A stretch of DNA of 9,287 bases, from assembly GCA_964565665.1 (NCBI GenBank), contig CAZMFZ010000128.1, forward strand, positions 1-9,287, given 5' to 3'. Both the position numbers and the translations under genes were made by a program. Positions 1-5,584 of this stretch are shown piece by piece. The stretch is from CAZMFZ01 sp964565665. GTDB lineage: Bacteria > Bacteroidota > Bacteroidia > Cytophagales > UBA9547. The notes under the pieces are model-generated. The model had not been told where the DNA came from. It saw nothing but the letters and a program-made list of their open reading frames with translations, and ran no database searches. Numbering within the stretch: the first letter of the stretch is position 1; each line of letters begins with the position of its first letter.

Positions 1-168
1 ATTCACCACTGCGATATCCGCTTTGCCATCGCCTGTGAGGTCGCCTATGGATACATAACGTGGACTGGTACCCGTAGCGTAATCTACTTTGGGGGAAAGG
101 TTGAACTGGGCATTTGAGTACGCAAATGCTAAATGTGAAAAGAGAAGAGCAAGATAAATTTTTTTCAT
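1..168 (-). CDS. Secreted FG-GAP/VCBS repeat protein, N-terminal fragment
   Basis: Reading leftward from the ATG at 168-166, 56 codons are open to the window edge, so only the N-terminus is present. It starts MKKIYLALLFSHLAFAYSNA, a lysine pair followed by a hydrophobic core and an A/S-rich end, which is a typical Sec signal peptide with likely cleavage near residues 16-20. Residues 42-56 read GDLTGDGKADIAVVN, the calcium-binding D-x-T/N-x-D-G-x-x-D loop and beta strand of an FG-GAP/VCBS repeat. Such repeats form beta-propeller blades in exported or surface proteins; in Bacteroidota they often sit in very long adhesins or enzymes with a T9SS tail. The substrate, total length and any C-terminal sorting domain lie outside the window. 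I found no convincing -7/-33 promoter upstream. The assignment of export and repeat class is solid; a specific function cannot be given. Confidence 0.85.
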   Translation of the reverse strand, partial: MKKIYLALLFSHLAFAYSNAQFNLSPKVDYATGTSPRYVSIGDLTGDGKADIAVVN

Positions 169-574
169 GGTGGGCGTTTTGGGGTTTTAGTTTTAAAATT
201 TTGTTTGGGTTTTGGGGGTTAAATAACCTCACCCCCAACCCCTCTCCAAGGAGAGGGGTGCCGAAGATCGAGCAATACGGCTTTGAATTAATTTAACCTA
301 TCTTTAATTTTACTGCCAAATAAACCTAAATAAGTGGGAAACTAAAATGTTTTTTGGTTTATTTTGAAAAGTTGGCTGAAACACTGATTTTTAAGAGCAC
401 TATATAGGTTACACTCATAAGAATTTAAGACAAATGACAGTTTAAGTGATTCAGAATTATCAAACTAAAACTTTTCAGGTAGAGTTGGAAACGAACAAAA
501 AAAAAATTTTCAGTTGGTTTAATAAAAACATACAATTGCTTTTGGTTAAATTGGCTTCTTATTTCTATCATAGA
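169..574. other. Intergenic region between divergent genes
   Basis: This AT-rich stretch separates the FG-GAP protein (leftward) from the small DUF6952-like gene (rightward). It contains the GC-rich palindromic repeat described separately (about 229-260) and homopolymer-rich runs. The frame of the downstream gene stays open back to a TAA at 443-445, but this part reads as lysine/asparagine/phenylalanine-rich sequence without family resemblance. A possible -7-like box TACAATTG at 531-538 has one mismatch to TAnnTTTG but no well-spaced -33 element. No other gene was seen. Confidence 0.6.
229..260. repeat. GC-rich interspersed palindromic repeat
   Basis: The core is CCCCTCTCC (239-247), AA, GGAGAGGGG (250-258): a perfect 9-bp inverted repeat with a 2-nt centre, preceded by the C/A-rich arm CTCACCCCCAA (228-238). 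It is an island of high GC in AT-rich intergenic DNA. From memory, motifs of this form (CCTCACCCCCAACCCCTCTCC followed by its complement) recur many times in intergenic regions of Bacteroidota and some other phyla, which suggests a dispersed REP-like element and not a gene-specific signal. Only one copy is visible here. It could act as a hairpin for transcription from either side, but there is no T-tract directly after it in either direction. Confidence 0.6.
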
Positions 575-817
575 ATGAAAATACCAGCCATAAAAAAAGC
601 CATAGAAACCTATAGTTTGCAGCAACTCAAAGAGGCCGAAGAATCTTTGCTAGATGAGCAAGAGGCAGCAATAAACATCGAAGGCGAAGATGAAGGCGAG
701 CAACTTACCCATACCTTGGCCGCCATTTGGATACTCAATGAGATGCAACACCAAAATATTGATTTCAATACTGCTTTAAGGCAATACACTTCAAGAGTAC
801 GATCTTCCATTAGCTAG
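575..817 (+). CDS. Small conserved Bacteroidota protein, DUF6952-like
   Basis: An 80-residue acidic, soluble protein starting MKIPAIKKAIETYSLQQLKE and ending RVRSSIS. It has no signal peptide or membrane segment and looks all-helical: an N-terminal helix, an acidic E-x-E-G-E-D-E-G-E centre (about residues 36-44), then a second helix pair with ALRQYTSRVRSSI. The pattern MK-(I/L)-P-x-I-K at the start and R-V-x-x-S-I at the end matches my recollection of the DUF6952 family, found in Bacteroidota often near thioredoxin or peroxiredoxin genes; that neighbour is not seen here. Function unknown. I prefer the ATG at 575 over the GTG at 446, because the 43 extra residues are low-complexity and unlike the family. 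It converges on the M48 gene with a 24-nt gap and no clear terminator between them. Confidence 0.65.
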   Translation: MKIPAIKKAIETYSLQQLKEAEESLLDEQEAAINIEGEDEGEQLTHTLAAIWILNEMQHQNIDFNTALRQYTSRVRSSIS

Positions 818-841
818 TGCTAGAATTAGCTGAACATGAAA

Positions 842-1633
842 TTAGGATTGCTTAAAGTACTTTTCAGCATCTTTGATTTGCTTCTGCAGGTTTTTGATCC
901 TTCGCTTATCTGAAGGGTGGGTCGATAAAAATTCGGGAGGCGTTCCTTTACTTTTTGCTGCCATTCTTTCCCAGAAGCTTACTGCAGTGCTGGGATGGTA
1001 TCCTGCCATGGCCATAAAAATCAACCCCATATAATCTGCTTCAGATTCCTGTGTGCGGCTGAAAGGGAGCAAAACCCCCACCTGACTACCCAGCCCGTAT
1101 GCAGTCATGTACACATTTCTAGCTAGCGGATTTTGGTTTGTCAAGGCCACCGATAAAGCAGTAGCTCCTAATTGAACGGCTAGTTGTTGGCTCATTCTTT
1201 CATTTCCATGCTTGGCTACTGCATGTGCTATTTCGTGACCCATTACTGCGGCTAGGCCGCTTTCATCTTGCGTAAAGGGCAATATGCCTGTGTAAAAAAC
1301 CACTTTGCCGCCAGGCATACACCATGCATTTACTTCACTGCTTTCTACCAAGTTAAATTCCCATTTGTATTCTTTCAAATCACTGCCCAGCTTTTGTGAC
1401 CGCAAATAGGCCTCTACAGCTGTAGCAATTCTTGCCCCCACTGTTTTCACAAGCTGGGTATTAGCAGCATCGGTCGAAATTTTATTCTTATTGAGAAATG
1501 TGCTGTATTCTGTATTTGACATAGATAATACCTGTGAATTAGGTATCAAGGTCAGCGATCTTCTTTTTGTCAACGGGTTTCTGGAGCAAGAAATTAATGT
1601 TAAAATGGCATAAAGTAAAATAAAATTTTTCAT
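842..1633 (-). CDS. M48 family zinc metalloprotease, lipoprotein
   Basis: A 263-residue peptidase of the M48 family (LoiP/BepA/HtpX-like catalytic domain) without HtpX-type membrane anchors. Residues 1-16 form a lipoprotein signal with lipobox LISC, so Cys16 should be lipidated and the protein tethered to a membrane facing the periplasm. Catalytic features: HEIAH at 133-137 (two zinc histidines and the general base Glu134), the third zinc ligand Glu196 in R-T-Q-E-S-E-A-D, the conserved N-A-W-C-M-P-G-G edge-strand motif at 102-109, and STHPSDKRR at 237-245. M48 lipoproteins degrade misfolded or stalled envelope proteins; that role is inferred from the family. Residues 246-263 form a lysine-rich helix. 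A possible promoter lies at 1647-1674 (TTG, 17 nt, TATTTTTA on the minus strand), which would give a leader under about 10 nt. It diverges from mnmA. Lone M48 proteases of this length are common in Bacteroidota; no specific symbol is justified. Confidence 0.93.
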   Translation of the reverse strand: MKNFILLYAILTLISCSRNPLTKRRSLTLIPNSQVLSMSNTEYSTFLNKNKISTDAANTQLVKTVGARIATAVEAYLRSQKLGSDLKEYKWEFNLVESSEVNAWCMPGGKVVFYTGILPFTQDESGLAAVMGHEIAHAVAKHGNERMSQQLAVQLGATALSVALTNQNPLARNVYMTAYGLGSQVGVLLPFSRTQESEADYMGLIFMAMAGYHPSTAVSFWERMAAKSKGTPPEFLSTHPSDKRRIKNLQKQIKDAEKYFKQS

Positions 1634-2009
1634 CTTGATAATTTTTTAAAAATATGCTAATAAGTCTATGCCAACATCAACAAAAAACTTAAAAACAGGT
1701 ATACTTTTTATGAAATTCTCAAATTCAAATTGCCTTAATAATTTAAATGATCAAAAAAGTAAAGACCTTTATCGAAGATATGTAATTTAGATTTTGAAGG
1801 TTTCAGTATCATTTAATGGCTTTCTAAAACTATAATTTATTGATAGCATTCAATGCAAATATTCAAAATTTTAACCAAATAAAAATGACTATGCGATACT
1901 TTACCATTTAATAAAACGCTTTACCAACGTAAAAACCTGAACTTTAGCCCCTGCATTTTGTTTATATTTGCACTTCATTTGAAGTAAAGTTTTAAAATAC
2001 AGCATACAA
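1634..2009. other. AT-rich divergent intergenic region
   Basis: About 375 nt between the leftward M48 gene and the rightward mnmA. It carries the mnmA promoter near its right end and a weak candidate M48 promoter near its left end. The rest is very AT-rich. A 26-codon ATG frame at 1710-1790 has no support as a gene. No RNA gene, repeat or riboswitch structure was recognised. Confidence 0.6.
1936..1970 (+). promoter_or_regulatory. Bacteroidota-type promoter of mnmA
   Basis: TATATTTG at 1963-1970 is an exact match to the Bacteroidota -7 consensus TAnnTTTG and is followed by C. The -33 element is weak: only CTG (1937-1939) lies at a permissible distance, 23 nt upstream. Transcription would begin near 1977, leaving a leader of about 33 nt before the GTG start. 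The call rests on the -7 box and its placement. Confidence 0.6.
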
Positions 2010-3113
2010 GTGTCAAAAAGAGGTAGAGTTTTAGTGGCCATGAGTGGGGGAATTGATAGTTCGCTTGCTGCGGTAATGCTGCATGATGAAGGTTATGAAG
2101 TAATTGGCATGACTATGAAAACATGGGATTACGCCAGTGCTGGTGGTAATAAAAAGGAAACGGGCTGCTGTAGCCTTGATAGTATTAACGATGCCCGCAA
2201 CCTAGCAGTTGGCTTGGGCTTTCCACATTATATATTAGACATCAGAGAGGAATTTGGCGATTCTGTTATCGACCACTTTACCAGCGAATACATTGCAGGC
2301 CGCACGCCAAACCCATGTGTACTTTGCAACACCTATATTAAATGGGATGCACTGCTTCGCAGAGCCGATAAGCTTGATTGCGAAATGATAGCCACCGGGC
2401 ATTATGCCAGTATTAGGGAAGAAAATAACCGCTTTGTGATTTCAAAAGGAATTGACGAAAGCAAAGACCAATCGTATGTACTATGGGGGGTATCGCAAGA
2501 AAGCCTAGGTCGTACTATGCTTCCTTTGGGTAAATATCGCAAATCAGCTATAAAAGAAATGGCTAAAGAACGTGGCTTTTTCGATTTGATTAACAAGCCT
2601 GAAAGCTACGAAATATGCTTTGTGCCTGACAATGATTACCGTGGGTTTCTCAAACGTAGAGTGCCCGAACTCGAAGCCCAAGTAGCGGGAGGAAACTTTG
2701 TGTTGTCAGATGGCAAAGTAATTGGCACGCATGAAGGTTATCCCTTTTATACTATCGGGCAACGAAAAGGGCTTGGCATTGCCGTGGGTTCGCCTGTGTT
2801 TGTTACGGAAATAAGGAAAGAAACCAACGAAGTGGTAATTGGACCTTTTGAACAATTACATCGCAATGGTATGAGTGTAGGCAAGCTTAATTTTCAAAAA
2901 TACGAAACCATTGAAGGCAAAAAGATGGAAGCAATTACAAAAATTAGATATAAAGATGCAGGTACTGAATCTGTAATAGAACAAAAAGATGGCAAAATCA
3001 ATGTGGAATTTTTCTCGAAAGTAAATGCAATTGCTCCAGGTCAGGCGGCTGTATTTTATGAAGGAAACGATGTGATAGGTGGTGGCTGGATTGAAAAAAG
3101 CTTTGATTTATAA
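2010..3113 (+). CDS. mnmA: tRNA-specific 2-thiouridylase MnmA
   Basis: A 367-residue cytoplasmic enzyme that installs the 2-thio group on U34 of tRNA-Lys, -Glu and -Gln, using ATP and a relayed persulfide sulfur. Visible features: the PP-loop SGGIDSS at 12-18, the first catalytic cysteine region NPCVLCN at 101-107 (Cys106 aligns with the conserved catalytic position, Cys103 making a CxxC), TGHYA at 129-133, DQSY at 153-156, and the second catalytic cysteine Cys203 in SYEICF. The C-terminal beta domain follows, with GYPFYTIGQRKGLG and a terminal APGQAAVFY block. Length is normal for the family. The start is GTG at 2010: an in-frame TGA at 1980-1982 limits extension, and the only downstream ATG (2040) would remove the strand leading into the PP-loop. 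No Shine-Dalgarno is visible. The stop is followed within a few bases by the remains of a mobile element, so the original 3' flank and terminator seem to be lost. Confidence 0.97.
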   Translation: MSKRGRVLVAMSGGIDSSLAAVMLHDEGYEVIGMTMKTWDYASAGGNKKETGCCSLDSINDARNLAVGLGFPHYILDIREEFGDSVIDHFTSEYIAGRTPNPCVLCNTYIKWDALLRRADKLDCEMIATGHYASIREENNRFVISKGIDESKDQSYVLWGVSQESLGRTMLPLGKYRKSAIKEMAKERGFFDLINKPESYEICFVPDNDYRGFLKRRVPELEAQVAGGNFVLSDGKVIGTHEGYPFYTIGQRKGLGIAVGSPVFVTEIRKETNEVVIGPFEQLHRNGMSVGKLNFQKYETIEGKKMEAITKIRYKDAGTESVIEQKDGKINVEFFSKVNAIAPGQAAVFYEGNDVIGGGWIEKSFDL

Positions 3114-3119
3114 CTTTGA

Positions 3120-3667
3120 ATAAATAACGAAGATTTCAGTTGCGATATTTATGACGTTTATTGCGAAGCTGAAAACGGAGAAAAATTTATTGTAGAACTT
3201 TAAAAAGCCAAACAAAATTATTTTATTGAACGCACAATTTACTATTCTACATTTCCAATTAGAGAGCAAGCCGAAAAAGGTAATTGGAAGCAATATTTAA
3301 AGATAAGGTATTTAACCAAGCTTTTGAAAAAGCTAAATTTACCAAATTTGTGCAATCAGAAATGGATAGTTATGAATACAGCCTAAAAATATTTAGAGAC
3401 GATGACAACACCTATGATTTCGCCATCGAAACAGCCACTCAATTAGGACTTGAGCAGGGGTTTGAACGAGGAATAGAAGAAGGAATAAAAGAAGGAATAG
3501 AAAAAGGAATAGAAAAGGGAATAGAAAAAGGAATAAAAAGAGGTATTGAGCAAGGCATAAAAAATGGCAAAATTGAAGTAGCTAGAAAGCTTAAAGATTG
3601 TGAAATATCTATTGAAGTTAGTATGAATACAACTGGACTTGCAAAAGATGTGATTGATAAACTATAG
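3120..3667 (+). pseudogene. Decayed PD-(D/E)XK (Rpn-type) transposase/nuclease
   Basis: Two collinear fragments of one family lie in different frames. Fragment one (3120-3290) reads EDFSCDIYDVYCEAENGEKF then IVEL, a TAA stop at 3201-3203, then KAKQNYFIERTIYYSTFPI and REQAEKGNWK. In intact PD-(D/E)XK family transposases this is the active site: the D of F/Y-D-I/V-Y-C and the E-x-Q/K strand. The stop sits where the family has Gln, as expected from a CAA to TAA change. Fragment two is shifted by two bases: from 3284 it encodes 127 residues (EAIFKDKVFNQAFEKAKFTK through SLKIFRDDDN to the end at 3667), matching the family's C-terminal helix region and its glycine-periodic tail. The segment normally between them, of the order of a hundred residues, is missing. 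The N-terminus is also absent, cut close to the mnmA stop. The 127-residue frame could be translated from a TTG, but a functional product is unlikely because the catalytic half is gone. Confidence 0.85.
3446..3565 (+). repeat. 12-nt tandem repeat encoding G-I-E-x units
   Basis: Ten consecutive four-residue units (GLEQ, GFER, GIEE, GIKE, GIEK three times, GIKR, GIEQ, GIKN) lie at residues 55-94 of the downstream fragment. At DNA level the centre, 3494-3529, is nearly exact GGAATAGAAAAA repeats. Periodic Gly-x-x-x tails with alternating Glu/Lys are typical of the C-termini of Rpn/PD-(D/E)XK family transposases. Near-identity of the central units suggests recent expansion by slippage. Confidence 0.85.
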
Positions 3668-3704
3668 AAAATAACAAGCTTTTAAAAATTGATAGATTTT
3701 CCCA

Positions 3705-5345
3705 ATGCTTAAACTAAAAATAGTCATTTCGTTTTTTTTATTCTCCAACTTTTCTGCTCTTTCACAAGCCAAGTATTTGGTTTATTTTACTGATAAAAAC
3801 AATTCAACATTCTCAATTAATAAGCCTGAGGCATTTCTGACGCAGAAATCGATACTCAGAAGGCAGAAACAACATATTGACATAAAAATAGCTGATTTGC
3901 CTGTGAATTCCAGCTACGTAGATTCTTTAAAAAAGCTGGGCGTTGAAATTTGGTATACTTCCCGATGGTTTAATGCTGCCTATGTGGGCATTGAAGATAC
4001 AGCTAACATCAATTTATCAATCCGCAATCTAGGCTTTGTAAAAAAGATGCAAATGCTTAAACCATTGGCTAAGGGAGAAAGATTATCTGCTGAAAAAACA
4101 AGAAAAGCATCAAGTAATAAATATTTTATTGAGTCAAACGAATATGGAGAATCGCTGAATCAAGTGAGCCAAATATGTGCCGATGAAATGCACAACGAAG
4201 GCTTCAAAGGTGATTCAATTACTATAGCTGTGTTAGATGGAGGTTTCTCCAATGCCAATCAACTCTACTTTTTCGATAGTTTATTTTTACAAAAGAGAAT
4301 ACTTGGCACTTACGATTTTGTAGCTAAAACTAGCAATGTTTATGCCTACTCCGGCCATGGAACGAATGTACTTTCGTGCATTGCAGGCTATGCCAAAGGC
4401 AAATTGATTGGCACTGGATTCAAATCGAACTTCTACCTTTTCCGCACTGAAGATGGAGAATCAGAATACCCAGTGGAGGAGGCAAACTGGCTGATTGCAG
4501 CCGAAAAAGCCGATAGCTTAGGTGTAGATATTATCAATTCTTCACTTGGCTATACCACTTTTGACGACCCAAACCTAAACAATACCTACAAAGACCGTGA
4601 CGGCAAAAAGCCCATCAGTTCGATAGCCGCCACTATGGCCGCCCGAACTGGAATGATATGCGTGATAAGCGCTGGAAATGAAGGTAGAAGCAAATCTGAT
4701 CCCTATACGGCATCTCCTGGCGATGCCGACTCAGTACTCACGGTAGGCTCAGTAGATAAAGATGGTAATTTATCGGAATTCAGCTCGTTTGGCCCTACTA
4801 TTGACGGTAGAATGAAACCTGAAGTGGTAGCAAAAGGCGGCTCTACTACCGTTGGCTCCCCCAATGGCACTATTGGCACAGGCAGCGGCACCTCTTATGC
4901 TACTCCGGTACTGGCAGGGATGGTAGCAGGGCTATGGCAATCGCTGCCAGGCTTAACCAATATGGAAATAATAGAACTCGTAAAAAAATCGGGCAAATTA
5001 TACAATACACCTGACAAAAAATTAGGCTACGGCATTCCCTGCTTTAGTAAAGCCAGATTGCTTGGTTTGGGCAAAACAGATATGGTGTACAACGACATCA
5101 ATATTATTCCAAACCCATTTTCAAATGAAAATTTATTGTTGGTTATGAATCCCAACGATACGGGCAAAACATATCACCTTGAAATATACGATATATCTGC
5201 GAAAACTATCTTCAACCAAATAATTGAAAGTGCAGAGATTTCAAATACCCTCAACATTACCTCAGGTTCACTCAGTTCTGGGCTATATTTTTGCAGAATT
5301 ACCTCGCCCGACAATTCTAGGCTCATCCGCATTATAAAAATTTAG
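3705..5345 (+). CDS. Secreted S8 family subtilisin-like serine peptidase with T9SS type A tail
   Basis: A 546-residue exported protease. Residues 1-20 are a Sec signal peptide ending SALS before QAKYLVYFTD. Residues 21-150 form an N-terminal region common in Bacteroidota subtilases (FLTQKSILRRQ, DLPVN, WYTSRWFNAAYV), probably a prodomain. The catalytic domain follows: Asp178 in AVLDGG, His218 in SGHGT, oxyanion Asn325 in ISAGNEG, and Ser397 in GTGSGTSYATP, so the triad is complete. Residues 463-546 are a type A Por-secretion sorting domain: INIIPNPFSN, then LEIYDISAK, SSGLYFCRI and the basic end RLIRIIKI. The protein should cross the outer membrane through the T9SS and lose the tail. The ATG at 3705 directly precedes the signal peptide. 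It lies 37 nt after the transposase relic; no promoter was found in that gap. The substrate is unknown. Confidence 0.95.
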   Translation: MLKLKIVISFFLFSNFSALSQAKYLVYFTDKNNSTFSINKPEAFLTQKSILRRQKQHIDIKIADLPVNSSYVDSLKKLGVEIWYTSRWFNAAYVGIEDTANINLSIRNLGFVKKMQMLKPLAKGERLSAEKTRKASSNKYFIESNEYGESLNQVSQICADEMHNEGFKGDSITIAVLDGGFSNANQLYFFDSLFLQKRILGTYDFVAKTSNVYAYSGHGTNVLSCIAGYAKGKLIGTGFKSNFYLFRTEDGESEYPVEEANWLIAAEKADSLGVDIINSSLGYTTFDDPNLNNTYKDRDGKKPISSIAATMAARTGMICVISAGNEGRSKSDPYTASPGDADSVLTVGSVDKDGNLSEFSSFGPTIDGRMKPEVVAKGGSTTVGSPNGTIGTGSGTSYATPVLAGMVAGLWQSLPGLTNMEIIELVKKSGKLYNTPDKKLGYGIPCFSKARLLGLGKTDMVYNDINIIPNPFSNENLLLVMNPNDTGKTYHLEIYDISAKTIFNQIIESAEISNTLNITSGSLSSGLYFCRITSPDNSRLIRIIKI

Positions 5346-5500
5346 CTCCATCTTTTTATCGTAAATAGAGTGAAAACATTTTTATCGCTCCATTAGTCTA
5401 TTTCCTTATTCCCAAAAAGAGATAAATTCAACTTAATATTCAAATAGCACAAATTATCCAAAAAACAAGCTCCCCTACTAGCATTATGTAATTCACCACT

Positions 5501-5508
5501 TATATTTG
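5501..5508 (+). promoter_or_regulatory. -7 promoter box of hppA
   Basis: TATATTTG is a perfect TAnnTTTG box and is again followed by C, as at mnmA. No TTG lies at 17-23 nt upstream, so the -33 element is degenerate. Predicted transcription start is near 5515, giving a leader of about 70 nt to the ATG at 5585. From 5520 to 5584 the leader contains no G and holds two copies of ATTTCATCA (5551-5559 and 5575-5583). No Shine-Dalgarno is present. Confidence 0.6.
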
Positions 5509-5584
5509 CCATTCGTTAGAAATCATTTTTCTCAACTACCTTCTTTATTTATTTCATCAATTTCAACACCATTAATTTCATCAT

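Noticed and set aside
446..574. GTG-initiated N-terminal extension of the 80-residue DUF6952-like protein
   Set aside because: The added 43 residues are low-complexity Lys/Asn/Phe-rich sequence, while the family begins at MKIP; the ATG at 575 is the better start.
818..841. Bidirectional terminator between the convergent small gene and the M48 gene
   Set aside because: Only a 5-bp AGCTA/TAGCT inverted repeat is present, without T-tracts on either side.
1710..1790. Small 26-codon ATG frame in the M48-mnmA spacer
   Set aside because: No promoter, no recognisable motif and composition like surrounding AT-rich spacer.
3285..3295. Programmed frameshift joining the two transposase fragments
   Set aside because: No slippery heptamer or pseudoknot is evident, a large middle part of the domain is missing, and there is a separate nonsense codon upstream, so decay explains it better.
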